From Geodermatophilus sabuli (GTDB lineage: Bacteria; Actinomycetota; Actinomycetes; Mycobacteriales; Geodermatophilaceae), in the NCBI RefSeq assembly GCF_010686765.1, contig NZ_JAAGWF010000007.1, positions 124,001-188,000 of the forward strand: 64,000 bases of DNA, given 5' to 3'. Below are positions 45,476-54,580 of this stretch, piece after piece (position 1 is the stretch's first letter; every line of letters starts with the position of its first letter). The notes below the pieces were generated by a model, which was not told the DNA's origin, made no database searches, and saw nothing but the letters and a program-made list of their open reading frames with translations. A program made the position numbers and the translations under genes.

Positions 45476-46372
45476 TCAGCGGGCCGTCGCCTCGGTTCCC
45501 TCGACCAGGGCCACGATGCGGTCGGTCAGCTCCGGCCACACCGCCCGCGGCAGGTCGTGGCCCATGCCCTCGACGACGTGCAGGTCCGCGCCCGGGATGG
45601 CCGCCGCCGTCGCCCGGCCGCCGCTGACCTGCACCAACGGGTCCTGCGCCCCGTGCACGACGAGCGTGGGGACGGCGACCGAGCCGAGGTCGGCCGTGCG
45701 GTCGGACGTGGTGAGGATCGCGGCGAGCTGCCGCGCCACCCCGGCCGGGTTGTGCCGGCGGTCGAACGACAGTCCGGCGCGGTCGCGCACCGAGGCCTCG
45801 TCGAACTCGAATCCGGGCGAGCCGATGACGCGGTAGGTGTCCACCGCCCGCTGGACGGCGCCGTCCCGGTCGACCGCCGGCGGGGCGAGGAGGACACCCA
45901 TCGCGGCCTCGGCCGGCGTGCCGACCGCGGGGTCGCCGGTGGTCGACATGATCGAGGTGAGGCTCCGGACCCGGGCGGGATGCCGGATCGCCAGGAGCTG
46001 GGCGATCATCCCGCCCATCGAGGCGCCGACCACGTGCGCGCTGTCGAGCCCGAGGGCGTCGAGCAGGCCGGCCGTGTCGTCGGCCATGTCGGCCAGGGCG
46101 TAGGGCGCGCTCCCCGAACCGGTCAGCAGCGCGCCCATGTCGGGCGCGCCGGCGTCGTCGAGGTGGGTGGACAGCCCGATGTCGCGGTTGTCGAACCGGA
46201 CGACGAACAGGCCCCGGTCGGCCAGCCCGCGGCAGAACTCGTCCGGCCAGCCGATCATCTGCGTCGCCAGCCCCATGACCAGCAGCAGCGGCGGGTCCTC
46301 CGCCGAGCCGAAGGTCTCGTACGCGATCTCGATGTCGCCGACGCGGGCGCGCTGAACCTCGATGCTCTCCAC
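45476..46372 (-). CDS. Alpha/beta hydrolase
   Basis: 298 residues from GTG 46372. Fold markers: DPPLLLVMGLATQMIGWPDEF (oxyanion region), VVRFDNRDIGLSTHL, nucleophile Ser in HVVGASMGGMIAQLLAIRHP, acid Asp in VVHGAQDPLVQVSGG and His in VVEGMGHDLPRAVW. The NRDIGLST motif is typical of the esterase/aclacinomycin-methylesterase-like group. Cytoplasmic; substrate unknown. Converges on the GH16-like gene with a 2-bp gap. Confidence 0.93.
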   Translation of the reverse strand: MESIEVQRARVGDIEIAYETFGSAEDPPLLLVMGLATQMIGWPDEFCRGLADRGLFVVRFDNRDIGLSTHLDDAGAPDMGALLTGSGSAPYALADMADDTAGLLDALGLDSAHVVGASMGGMIAQLLAIRHPARVRSLTSIMSTTGDPAVGTPAEAAMGVLLAPPAVDRDGAVQRAVDTYRVIGSPGFEFDEASVRDRAGLSFDRRHNPAGVARQLAAILTTSDRTADLGSVAVPTLVVHGAQDPLVQVSGGRATAAAIPGADLHVVEGMGHDLPRAVWPELTDRIVALVEGTEATAR

Positions 46373-46429
46373 GGACGCCGACGCTAGCCGGGCCCGTCGC
46401 CGGCCGAGCGAGGGCCGCCCGGGCCGGCG

Positions 46430-46882
46430 TCAGTGGGTCCGGGCCACGGCGTCCACGGGGTCGGCGAGACCGACGACCGCGGCGAAGGACGGCGCCATCG
46501 CGTACAGCTCGACCGGGAACCGGTCGGGCGCCCGCAGGTTCAGGTGGTGTCCGGCGTCGGTGGCGGTCACCGGGGAGTGCGGCACGCCGAGCTCGTCGAG
46601 ACGGCGTTCCCACGCCCGCAGGTCCGCTTCGCCGGGGACGGCGAGGGCGAGGTGGTCCAGGCCGGTCCGGCGTTCGTCGAAGGGGTGGGTCACCGCCCCG
46701 GCGTGGTCGGTCAGGACCACGCCGAGGCGGGCTCCGCGGTGGATCAGGAACCGGACCGACTCGGCCGGCTCCAGCGGCTCGAAGCCCAGCACGGTCGTCC
46801 AGAACCGGGCGGCGGCGTCCAGGTCGACGACGCTGAGCGCGAGGTGCGACAGCCCGAGCAGTCGCGGCGAGGGGGCCGTCAC
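46430..46882 (-). CDS. VOC family (glyoxalase/dioxygenase-fold) protein
   Basis: 150 residues; GTG 46882 overlaps the stop of the small upstream gene (GTGA). Two beta-alpha-beta-beta-beta modules: LSHLALSVVDLDAAARFWTTVLGF and LDHLALAVPGEADLRAWERRLDEL, with metal-ligand His in each and Glu in FPVELYAM. Possibly a metal-dependent lyase or dioxygenase; substrate unknown. Confidence 0.88.
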   Translation of the reverse strand: MTAPSPRLLGLSHLALSVVDLDAAARFWTTVLGFEPLEPAESVRFLIHRGARLGVVLTDHAGAVTHPFDERRTGLDHLALAVPGEADLRAWERRLDELGVPHSPVTATDAGHHLNLRAPDRFPVELYAMAPSFAAVVGLADPVDAVARTH

Positions 46883-47058
46883 CGCGAGCCGCCCAGCTGC
46901 TCGCGGCGGGAGGCCCGGAGTGCGACGACGTCCCGGGGCCGGACGGGCGCCCCGCAGGCCATCGCGACGAGGGCCAGGTCGGGTCCCAGCAGGTGGGCCA
47001 GACGGAGGAGGGGGGAGGGGCCGGTCGGTGGCCGGTCCGCCAGGGGAGAGGTGGTCAT
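46879..47058 (-). CDS. Small hypothetical protein upstream of the VOC gene
   Basis: 59 residues from ATG 47058, with GAGG 7 nt upstream and a 4-bp overlap with the VOC gene. One hydrophobic segment (LLRLAHLLGPDLALVAMACG) and a basic tail. No family recognised. The coupled overlap and ribosome-binding site argue that it is translated. Confidence 0.55.
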   Translation of the reverse strand: MTTSPLADRPPTGPSPLLRLAHLLGPDLALVAMACGAPVRPRDVVALRASRREQLGGSR

Positions 47059-47127
47059 GCCGCCAGCCTCGGGACGGCGGGCACTCCCTCGCGTCGGGCA
47101 GATCCCCCATCCCCACCCGGGGCCGCG

Positions 47128-47133
47128 TACCTT
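47128..47133 (+). promoter_or_regulatory. -10 box of leaderless LuxR-regulator gene
   Basis: TACCTT ends 8 nt before GTG 47142; no Shine-Dalgarno is present. Confidence 0.45.
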
Positions 47134-47141
47134 CCTCTTCC

Positions 47142-49892
47142 GTGCTCGTGGGCCGCGGGTCCGAGGTGGCCGCGATCGCGGCGACCCTCGACGCTGCCCG
47201 ACGCGGTCACTCCGCCACGCTCGTGCTCGAGGGCGAGCCCGGCGTCGGGAAGACGACGCTGCTGGCCGCGGCCGCCGACCTGGCCACCGGTTTCCGCTGT
47301 CTGCGCGGGGCCGGGGTGCCCGCCGAGCTGGCGGTCGGCCACGCGGTCCTGCTGCAGCTGCTGTCCCCGCTGCGACCGGACCTGCCCCGGGTGCCCGGCC
47401 GGCAGCAGGCGGCGCTGGCCGCCGCGCTCGGCTGGTCCGACGCCACGTCCCCGGGCGATCGGTTCCTGGTGTCCGCCGGGACCATGTCGCTGCTCGGTGC
47501 CGCGGCCGAGCGGGAGCCACTGCTGGTCCTGGTGGACGACCTGCACTGGGTCGACCAGGAGTCGGTCGGGGCGGTGGCCTTCGCCGCGCGCCGCCTGCAG
47601 CACGACCGGGTCGCCGTCGTCCTCACCCGTCGTCCGCAGTCCGGTCCGGGGACCGACGACCTGGCCGACCTGACGCGTCGCCCCGTGCCCGGCCTGGACG
47701 CCGCGGCGGTCGGGCGGCTCCTGGCCGGCCGGGTGGCCGACTCCCTCGTGCCGGCGCTGGTCGAGGCCACGGGCGGGAACCCGCTCGCGCTCGAGGAGGT
47801 CGTCCGGTCACTGACGCCGGAGGAACGCCGTGGCTCGGCTCCGCTGCCGGCCGCCCTCCCCGTGGGCGAGCGGCTGACGGAGGGCTTCGGCCGGCCCCTG
47901 CAGCGCCTGTCGGCCGGCGCCCGGCGGGCGCTGCTGCTCGCCGCGTTGAGCTCCGACCCCGGCGCGGGGCCGGTGGTCGCCGCGCTCCGGGCCGAGGGCG
48001 TCGACCCCGACGACGCCCTCGCCGAGGCCGAGGAGCTGGGTGTCGTCACCGTCCGGGCCGGGACGGTGGCCTTCCCCCACCCGCTGCTCCGGGCGGCGGT
48101 GCTCCGGTCGTCGTCGCCCGCCGAGCGCCGGGCGGGGCACGCGGCCCTGGCCGACGCGCTCGCCGGTGACCCGGACCGCCGCACCCGCCACCGCTCGCAG
48201 GCCGCGGTCGGCTCCGACGACGACCTCGCCGCGGACCTGGAGGAGCTGGCCGCCCGCGAACGGGCGCGCCGCGGACTCGCGGCGGCCGCGGAGCTGCAGG
48301 AGGGGGCCGCGCGGCTCTACCGGTCAGCGGAGCGGGCGGCGACCGCCCGTGCCCTCGGCGTCGAGGACGCCCTGCTGTCGGGGGACGCCCGCCGGGTCCG
48401 CGCCCTCGCGGGGGACGTGCTGGGCGGTACCGCGCCGGCGCCCGCCCGCGCGCGGGCGCTGTTCTGCCTGGGCGTCCTCGAGCACCACGCCGGATCGGTC
48501 CCGGCCGCCCCGGCGCTGCTCCGCGAGGCGGTCGCGGCCGGCGAGGGCGCGCTCCGGCTGCAGGCGCTGCAGGAGCTGGCCGTGGTGGGGTACCGACTGG
48601 GCTCACCGGCCACGGTGGCCGACGTCGCCGCCGAGACCCGGGCGCTGGCCGATCCGGCCGATGCGGTGCAGGCGATGCTGGCCGACTACACCGAGGCGTC
48701 GGCCCTGGCCTTCGGTGGGCGGTGGGCCGAGGCGCGCGCGCCCGCGCTGCGGGCGCTGGACCGGCTGGAGAGCGACCCGGTGATGCGGGAGGACCCCCGG
48801 TTCCTCCACCTCGCCCTGCTGGCGCCGGGATGGGCGGGCGAACTGCACCTGGCCCGCGGCTTCGTCGACCGCAGGCTGGCCGCCGCCCGCGCCGCTGGAG
48901 CGCTCGGTGTCCTGCCGCTCGCGCTCAGCCTGGTCGCCGCGGGAGCCCTGGCCATGGCCGAACACCGGGTCGCCTACGCCGCGGCCGGGGAGGTCGTGGA
49001 ACTGGGCACCGAACTGGGCTACGTCGCCGACGTCGCCACGGCACAGGAGCTGCTGGCCTTCGAGGAGGCCGCGCGGGGGCGGCACGAGCAGGCCGCGGCG
49101 GCGCTGTCGGCGGCGCGCCACCTCGCCGCCCGGGCCGGGGTGGCGGACGGCGCGGTGCAGATCCACCTCGTCGACGCGTTCACCGCCCTGTGCCGCGGGG
49201 ACCTCGCCCGGGTCGCCGCCGTCCTCGAACAGCGGATCGTCGCCGACGGCGGCCGGCTGCCACGCGGGGAGTACGAGCTGGCCGTCGCCCCCGACCTCGT
49301 CGAGGCCTACCTGGGGCTCGGACGGCGGGCCGACGCCGTCGCGCTGGCCGGTCGGCACGCGGCGCTGCACCGCGGGACCGCGGATCCCGACGTCCGTGCC
49401 CACGTCGAGCGGCTGGCCGGACTGCTCGCCGACGACGAGGCCGGGTCCGACGCCGCCTTCGCCCGCGCGCACGAGGCCCACGGGGCCGGTGCCGACCCCT
49501 TCGGCGCCGCCCGCACGCGCCTGCTGCACGGCAGCCGGCTGCGCCGCGCGGGCCGGCGCGTCGACGCCCGTCGCCAGCTGCAGCTCGCCGCGGACGCGTT
49601 CGACGCCATGGGCCTGGACGGGTGGACCGCCCGCGCCGCCGCCGAGCTCGCCGCGACCGGGCAGCGGGCGCGGCGCCGGCCCGGCCCCTCGGACCAGCTG
49701 ACCTCCCAGGAGACGCGGGTCGCCCTGCTGGTCGCCCGCGGGATGTCCAACCGCGAGATCGCCACGGCGCTGTTCCTGAGCCCGAGGACCGTCGAGCACC
49801 ACCTGACGGCGGTCCTCCGCAAGCGCGGCGTCCGCTCCCGGTCGGCGGTCGCGGCGGCGTTCGCGGCGGACGCCGGTCCGCAGCCGCACTGA
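47142..49892 (+). CDS. Large ATP-binding LuxR family regulator (LAL/MalT-like)
   Basis: 916 residues from GTG 47142. N-terminal AAA/STAND ATPase with Walker A LEGEPGVGKTTLLAAA and Walker B LLVLVDDLHWVDQES, a long alpha-helical middle with TPR-like pairs (about 340-830), and a C-terminal GerE domain LTSQETRVALLVARGMSNREIATALFLS followed by RTVEHHLTAVLRKRGV. These sense a small inducer in the helical region and activate nearby genes. The divergent VOC pair and the downstream membrane gene are candidate targets. Confidence 0.93.
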   Translation: MLVGRGSEVAAIAATLDAARRGHSATLVLEGEPGVGKTTLLAAAADLATGFRCLRGAGVPAELAVGHAVLLQLLSPLRPDLPRVPGRQQAALAAALGWSDATSPGDRFLVSAGTMSLLGAAAEREPLLVLVDDLHWVDQESVGAVAFAARRLQHDRVAVVLTRRPQSGPGTDDLADLTRRPVPGLDAAAVGRLLAGRVADSLVPALVEATGGNPLALEEVVRSLTPEERRGSAPLPAALPVGERLTEGFGRPLQRLSAGARRALLLAALSSDPGAGPVVAALRAEGVDPDDALAEAEELGVVTVRAGTVAFPHPLLRAAVLRSSSPAERRAGHAALADALAGDPDRRTRHRSQAAVGSDDDLAADLEELAARERARRGLAAAAELQEGAARLYRSAERAATARALGVEDALLSGDARRVRALAGDVLGGTAPAPARARALFCLGVLEHHAGSVPAAPALLREAVAAGEGALRLQALQELAVVGYRLGSPATVADVAAETRALADPADAVQAMLADYTEASALAFGGRWAEARAPALRALDRLESDPVMREDPRFLHLALLAPGWAGELHLARGFVDRRLAAARAAGALGVLPLALSLVAAGALAMAEHRVAYAAAGEVVELGTELGYVADVATAQELLAFEEAARGRHEQAAAALSAARHLAARAGVADGAVQIHLVDAFTALCRGDLARVAAVLEQRIVADGGRLPRGEYELAVAPDLVEAYLGLGRRADAVALAGRHAALHRGTADPDVRAHVERLAGLLADDEAGSDAAFARAHEAHGAGADPFGAARTRLLHGSRLRRAGRRVDARRQLQLAADAFDAMGLDGWTARAAAELAATGQRARRRPGPSDQLTSQETRVALLVARGMSNREIATALFLSPRTVEHHLTAVLRKRGVRSRSAVAAAFAADAGPQPH

Positions 49893-50010
49893 GCCCGGCC
49901 GGCGCCGCATCGGGGCCTCGGTCCCTGGACACCCCGCGACGTGGGCTGTCACGGTCGACTGCGCCGCCGGCCCGCGGGGTCCGGTCGGGGCGCCGGCGGG
50001 AGGAGGCGGG

Positions 50011-50598
50011 GTGGACCTGAGGCGAGCCGCCCCCTGGGCCCGCGCGGCCGGGGTCGCGGGGATGTCCGCGAACGTCCTGCTCGTGGCCTTCTACGCGGTC
50101 GAGGCGGGACGGCGCCGGGTCCTGCCCGTGTCCCTCGGATCGGCCAACGACGTCGTCGGCTCGGTCGGCACGGCGCTGATGGTCCCGGTGGTGCTGGCGG
50201 TCAGCCCGGGCCGGTGGACCCGCCGGCTGGGACTGACGGCGACGGGCGTCCTCACCGTCGCCGGACCGGCCCTCGTGCTCGGCCTGGTGCCCTTCGCCGT
50301 GCAGATGCCGGTCGCGATCGGCGCGTTCGAGGCGCTCGCCGGCTGGCTCGTGCTGAGCAGCCGCGGCCGCCGGGGGGCCCTGCCCGCCGAGGTGACCAGG
50401 CTGGGCCTCCTGTCCGGTGGCGGGGTGCTCGCCGGCGGCGCCGCAGTCGGCGTCGGGCTGCTCCTGCCGAAGGGGTCGGTCCCGCGGCGGGCCGCCCTCG
50501 CGGTCGGCGGCGTGCCCGGCGGTGCGGGCTGGCTCGCGATGCCGTGGTGGTTCCTGCGCCTGGCCCGGGCGCTGACCCCCGGCGGGGTCGGCGGCTGA
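50011..50598 (+). CDS. Hypothetical integral membrane protein
   Basis: 195 residues from GTG 50011, with GGGAGGAGG just upstream. Four to six membrane helices (for example VGTALMVPVVLAVSPG and LTVAGPALVLGLVPFAVQMP). No family recognised. It follows the LuxR regulator by 118 bp on the same strand. Confidence 0.75.
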   Translation: MDLRRAAPWARAAGVAGMSANVLLVAFYAVEAGRRRVLPVSLGSANDVVGSVGTALMVPVVLAVSPGRWTRRLGLTATGVLTVAGPALVLGLVPFAVQMPVAIGAFEALAGWLVLSSRGRRGALPAEVTRLGLLSGGGVLAGGAAVGVGLLLPKGSVPRRAALAVGGVPGGAGWLAMPWWFLRLARALTPGGVGG

Positions 50599-50621
50599 GG
50601 GTCACCCGGCCGCGGTCGCCC

Positions 50622-50831
50622 TCATGCCCACGTCCGGGCCACGGCCGCCCAGCGGGCGACGGACGACGAGGGGCGCACCGCCCCCGGGGCCCGGACGAAC
50701 TCACCGGCCGTCAGGCCGCAGCCCCCAGGACAGTCGGTCCGGACCGGCATCCCGTCGCGCCAGCCCACGGCTGCGGCCCGACCGCATCCGGGGCAGGTCT
50801 CCCAGGTGACCCGCTCACTGCTGCTGCTCAT
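50622..50831 (-). CDS. Small zinc-ribbon-like protein
   Basis: 69 residues from ATG 50831, with GGGGAGG 7 nt upstream. It has C-x2-C (ETCPGCGRAAAVGW) and C-x3-C (TDCPGGCGLTAGEF), a probable structural zinc site. No family recognised. Between it and the tRNA is a gap (50832-51143) of 312 bp in which I see no supported gene. Confidence 0.65.
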   Translation of the reverse strand: MSSSSERVTWETCPGCGRAAAVGWRDGMPVRTDCPGGCGLTAGEFVRAPGAVRPSSSVARWAAVARTWA

Positions 50832-51143
50832 GCTGGATCCTCCCCGGCCCGCGGAGGTCCGCGCGACCGGCATCGGGGAGCCGAGGCCCGGTGAGCTCGA
50901 GTCCAGTGGGGCTCCCGTGATCCGTCCCGGCGTACCCACTCCGCCGCGGGCGCAACCGGGCGACCGTCGCCGCAGGAGACCCAGGAGTCCGGCCCTCGCC
51001 CACCTGCTGTCCCGGTGTGCGACGGAGCATCGCCCCACCACTCGGCGTCACTCGGCGGCGTGCTGGGCTGGTGGTCGCTGTTCGACCTGCCGCGCCACGT
51101 GCCGCCCGACGACCGGCGCCGGTCGCTGACCGGCACGTCCCTG

Positions 51144-51218
51144 TGGTGCCCCCGGCAGGATTCGAACCTGCGCACCCGCCTCCGGAGGGCGGTGCTCTAT
51201 CCCCTGAGCTACGGGGGC
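51144..51218 (-). tRNA. tRNA-Arg (anticodon CCG)
   Basis: On the minus strand the acceptor GCCCCCG pairs with CGGGGGC, followed by discriminator A and an encoded CCA (51146-51144). D arm GCTC...GAGC, anticodon stem CCGCC/GGCGG with loop CTCCGGA (anticodon CCG, reading CGG) and T arm GCAGG-TTCGAAT-CCTGC are all intact. It is 72 nt without CCA. A TAGTTT box at 51245-51240 could be its promoter. CGG is a common Arg codon at this GC content. Confidence 0.97.
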
Positions 51219-51276
51219 TCTGCGGTGGGGCGAGGAAGAAACTACCAGCCCCGGCGGCCGTCCCGGACGGCGGCTC

Positions 51277-51942
51277 TCAGGGAGCCGGCAGCGGGGTCCC
51301 GCCGCGAGCGGTGAGCATCCGGGCCATCGTCGTGGTCTCGGCGGCCTGGGTCTCGGCGATCGTCCCGGCCAGCGTCGCGACCGCGGGCTGCGTCGCGTGC
51401 TCGGCGGCGTACTCGGCCATCTCCCGGCCGCCCTGGTGGTGGCGGATCATCAGCCGGAGGAACTCGACGTCGAACGCCGTGCCGGTCAGCTCCCGCAGGC
51501 GCGCCAGCTCCTCGCCGGTCGCCATCCCGGGCATGAGGTCCCCGGACGTCCCCGCCGTCTCGTGCGCGGAGTGCCCCGAGCCCATCCACGCCATGGTCTC
51601 CCCGCCGGTGGGGGGCAGCCCCCACAACGACAGCCAGCCCTGCATCCGGCCGGTCTGGTTGGTCTGGGTGGCCGAGATGTCGAAGGCGAGCTGGCGGACC
51701 TCGGCGTCCTCGCTCCGGTCGAGCGCGAGGTTGGCCATCTCCACCCCCTGGAGGTGGTGGCGCGACATGTCGCGGGCGAAGCCGGCGTCCACCGAGGCGG
51801 CTCCGGGCGCCGCCTCCCCGCGGCCGATGCCCAGCGCCACCGCCGCGCCGCCGCCCAGCAGGACCAGCCCGACGGCGATCACCGCCAGCAGTGCCGTCCG
51901 GAGACCGCGAGCGCCGGTCAGGGAGTCGCCGGCGGAGGTCAC
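51277..51942 (-). CDS. DUF305 family membrane-anchored protein
   Basis: 221 residues; GTG 51942 overlaps the DUF3105 stop (GTGA). One N-terminal membrane helix (LRTALLAVIAVGLVLLGGGA), then the DUF305 core with FARDMSRHHLQGVEMANLAL and FLRLMIRHHQGGREMAEYA, the two HH motifs of the ferritin-like fold that bind metal in related proteins. It is expected outside the membrane. DUF305 is often found near copper genes, not seen here. Confidence 0.9.
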   Translation of the reverse strand: MTSAGDSLTGARGLRTALLAVIAVGLVLLGGGAAVALGIGRGEAAPGAASVDAGFARDMSRHHLQGVEMANLALDRSEDAEVRQLAFDISATQTNQTGRMQGWLSLWGLPPTGGETMAWMGSGHSAHETAGTSGDLMPGMATGEELARLRELTGTAFDVEFLRLMIRHHQGGREMAEYAAEHATQPAVATLAGTIAETQAAETTTMARMLTARGGTPLPAP

Positions 51943-52733
51943 GGCGTCCCGGTCTCGGCCCCGGCCTCGGGAGTGGTCGGGGCGTCGGTGGTCGTCGACG
52001 CGCTGCCGCGGCTGCCGTCGTCCACGGTCAGCGGCTCGGCGGCGAACTGCGGGTTCTCGCAGCTGGCACCGGGCTCGGGGAAGAAGTCCTGGTTGTAGGT
52101 GAGGAAGTCGGCGAACTGGGCCAGCCGCTCGTCGGTGGCGGAGTCCACCTCCAGCTGGTGGTTCCACGACTGGATGCTGATCGGGGAGTCCTGGTCGGCG
52201 TAGGGGGACAGCATCCGGCCGGACTCGTCCACCAGCCCGGCGAGGACGTCGATGTCGTCGGCGGAGACCGCGTCGGGGTCGTAGGTGATCCAGACCGCGC
52301 CGTGCTCGAGGCTGTGGACGGCGTTCTCGTGCCGGATGTCGACGTCGTAGACCGTGCCCGTGCAGTCGGCCCACTCGCCGTCGTGCGGACCGCCCACCGG
52401 CGGGGACTGGTCGTACTGCACGGGGGTGGTCACGTGGTCCTGCCCGGCGGCGTAGTCGAAGGTCTCCACGCCGGCGATCTCGTCCACCGACTCGACCCGG
52501 CCGGCCTCGGACTCGTTGACCTGCACCACCGCGTACGCGATGACGGCGACGGCGAACACCACGACGGCGATCGCCGCGGCGATCAGGCCCCACGGTCGCT
52601 GGGGGCTCACCACGTTGGCGGCCGGGGGCCGGGTGCGGCCACCCTTGGCACCCGTGGCCGGCCGGCTCCCGGAGCCCGACCTGCTGGACCCGCCGCGCGC
52701 GCGGCCGTCCTGGGGCTTGGGGTCCTTGGCCAC
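51939..52733 (-). CDS. DUF3105 family membrane-anchored protein
   Basis: 264 residues from GTG 52733, with GAGGAG 6 nt upstream. A basic cytoplasmic N-terminus (residues 1-47), one membrane helix ([21 protein letters not shown]), then the DUF3105 domain with [39 protein letters not shown] and [20 protein letters not shown]. Conserved His residues suggest metal binding. Its co-occurrence with DUF305 is common in Actinobacteria; function unknown. Confidence 0.9.
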   Translation of the reverse strand: MAKDPKPQDGRARGGSSRSGSGSRPATGAKGGRTRPPAANVVSPQRPWGLIAAAIAVVVFAVAVIAYAVVQVNESEAGRVESVDEIAGVETFDYAAGQDHVTTPVQYDQSPPVGGPHDGEWADCTGTVYDVDIRHENAVHSLEHGAVWITYDPDAVSADDIDVLAGLVDESGRMLSPYADQDSPISIQSWNHQLEVDSATDERLAQFADFLTYNQDFFPEPGASCENPQFAAEPLTVDDGSRGSASTTTDAPTTPEAGAETGTP

Positions 52734-52906
52734 GGCCTGCTCCTCGTGCTCGTCTGGCTCCGCTCGCGGACCGCGCACGTGCGCCGGCCCCGGGGAGAGG
52801 CCGGTGCCCCTCACCGGGAGACCACTGTAGGGCGGTCGCCTGGGAGCCCCCGGCAACCGCGGCCCCGCGGCGGGGGCGGCCGGCGGGGGTCGGCTGCGTC
52901 GCTGCG

Positions 52907-52912
52907 TACGAT
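52907..52912 (+). promoter_or_regulatory. -10 box of leaderless argS transcript
   Basis: TACGAT ends 6 nt before GTG 52919, so the argS-lysA-hom-thrC-thrB transcript probably starts at its first codon. Confidence 0.5.
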
Positions 52913-52918
52913 CACGCG

Positions 52919-54580
52919 GTGACACCGGAGCAGTTGGGCGACGTCGTCCGGAGCGCCGTGGCCGCCGCCGTCGACCGCGGCGTGCTGCCCGTCGCGGTCC
53001 CCGATGCGGTCGTCATCGAGCGCCCGAAGAACCCCGAGCACGGTGACTACGCGACCAACGTCGCGCTGCGGCTGGCCAAGCCGGCGGGGCGCCCACCGCG
53101 CGCGGTCGCGGAGGTGCTCGCCGAGGAGCTCGCGGCGCACCCGGGCATCGCCGCGGTGGACGTCGCGGGTCCCGGCTTCCTCAACATCACCCTCGCGCAG
53201 GGCGCGCTGGGCCGGATCGCGGTGGACGCGGTCACGGCGGGGGCGGGCTACGGCCGCACCGGCACCCTGGCCGGCCAGCGGCTGAACCTGGAGTTCGTCT
53301 CGGCCAACCCGACCGGCCCGGTGACCCTCGGATCCACCCGCTGGGCCGCCGTCGGCGACGCCCTCGGCCGGCTGCTGGAGGCCAGCGGCGCGCAGGTGAG
53401 CCGCGAGTACTACGTCAACGACGCCGGTGCGCAGATCGAGCGGTTCGGCCGCAGCCTGCAGGCCGTCGCGCTGGGCCGGCCGGTGCCGGAGGACGGCTAC
53501 CAGGGCGACTACGTCGAGACCGTCGCCCGGCAGCTGGTCGCCGACGTCCCGGGTCTCCTGGAGCGGCCCGAGGACGAGCAGCTCGCCGTGTTCGCCGAGC
53601 GCGGGGTGGCCGCCATGGTCGCCGACATCCGGGCCACCCTCGACGGCTTCGGCGTGCACTTCGACACGTTCTTCTCCGAGCGGACCCTGCACGAGTCCGG
53701 AGCCCTGGAGAAGGCCGTCGCCACGCTGCGCGACCAGGGCCACGTCTACGAGGCCGACGGTGCGGTCTGGCTCCGGACGACGGACTTCGGCGACGACAAG
53801 GACCGGGTCCTGGTCAAGGCCGGCGGTGAGCCCACCTACTTCGCGGCGGACTGCGCCTACTACCTGGACAAGCGCGCCCGCGGCTTCGACCGCGTCGTGA
53901 TCATGCTGGGGGCCGACCACTCCGGGTACGTCGGCAGGTACAAGGCGCTGGTGGCCGCGGCCGGTGACGACCCGGCCACGCACCTGGAGATCCTCATCGG
54001 CCAGCTGGTCAACCTGGTGCGCAACGGTGAGCCGGTCCGGATGAGCAAGCGCAAGGGCAACTTCGTGCTGCTCACCGACCTGGTGGACGCCGTCGGGATC
54101 GACGCCGCCCGCTACGCCCTGGCCCGGGCGTCGGTCGACCAGCAGATCGACATCGACGCCGACCTGTGGAGCCGGCAGACCAACGACAACCCGGTCTTCT
54201 ACGTGCAGTACGCGCACGCCCGGATCTCCTCGGTGCTGCGCAACGCGGCCGACCTGGGGCTGTCCCTCGGCGAGGCCGGCGCCGTCGACGCCGCCCAGCT
54301 GACCCACGAGCGGGAGAACGACCTCCTGCGGGCGATCGGCGAGTTCCCGCGGGTGGTCACCTCCGCCGCCGAGTTCCGGGCCCCGCACCGGGTCGCCCGC
54401 TACCTGGAGGAGCTGGCCGGCACCTACCACCGGTTCTACGACTCCTGCCGGGTGCTGCCCCGGGGCGACGAGGAGGCCACTCCGCTCACCACCGCCCGGC
54501 TGTGGCTGTGCGCGGCCACCGCGGTCGTGCTCCGCAACGGTCTCGGCGTCCTGGGCGTCCGCGCCCCGGAGCGGATGTGA
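52919..54580 (+). CDS. argS: Arginine-tRNA ligase
   Basis: 553 residues from GTG 52919. N-terminal additional domain ([20 protein letters not shown]), then the class I catalytic core and a C-terminal DALR anticodon domain ([30 protein letters not shown]). The second signature is [10 protein letters not shown] (KMSKS class). The HIGH motif is altered: NPTGP at 130-134 is followed by V-T-L-G-S, so both histidines are replaced (T136, S139). The stop overlaps lysA by GTGA. It charges tRNA-Arg, one of which lies 1.7 kb upstream. Confidence 0.95.
   Translation: MTPEQLGDVVRSAVAAAVDRGVLPVAVPDAVVIERPKNPEHGDYATNVALRLAKPAGRPPRAVAEVLAEELAAHPGIAAVDVAGPGFLNITLAQGALGRIAVDAVTAGAGYGRTGTLAGQRLNLEFVSANPTGPVTLGSTRWAAVGDALGRLLEASGAQVSREYYVNDAGAQIERFGRSLQAVALGRPVPEDGYQGDYVETVARQLVADVPGLLERPEDEQLAVFAERGVAAMVADIRATLDGFGVHFDTFFSERTLHESGALEKAVATLRDQGHVYEADGAVWLRTTDFGDDKDRVLVKAGGEPTYFAADCAYYLDKRARGFDRVVIMLGADHSGYVGRYKALVAAAGDDPATHLEILIGQLVNLVRNGEPVRMSKRKGNFVLLTDLVDAVGIDAARYALARASVDQQIDIDADLWSRQTNDNPVFYVQYAHARISSVLRNAADLGLSLGEAGAVDAAQLTHERENDLLRAIGEFPRVVTSAAEFRAPHRVARYLEELAGTYHRFYDSCRVLPRGDEEATPLTTARLWLCAATAVVLRNGLGVLGVRAPERM

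Noticed and set aside
51015-51314. Open frame running across the tRNA gene
   Set aside because: Its middle is the translated tRNA-Arg (DSNLRTRL), a common false gene; no ribosome-binding site or family residues.
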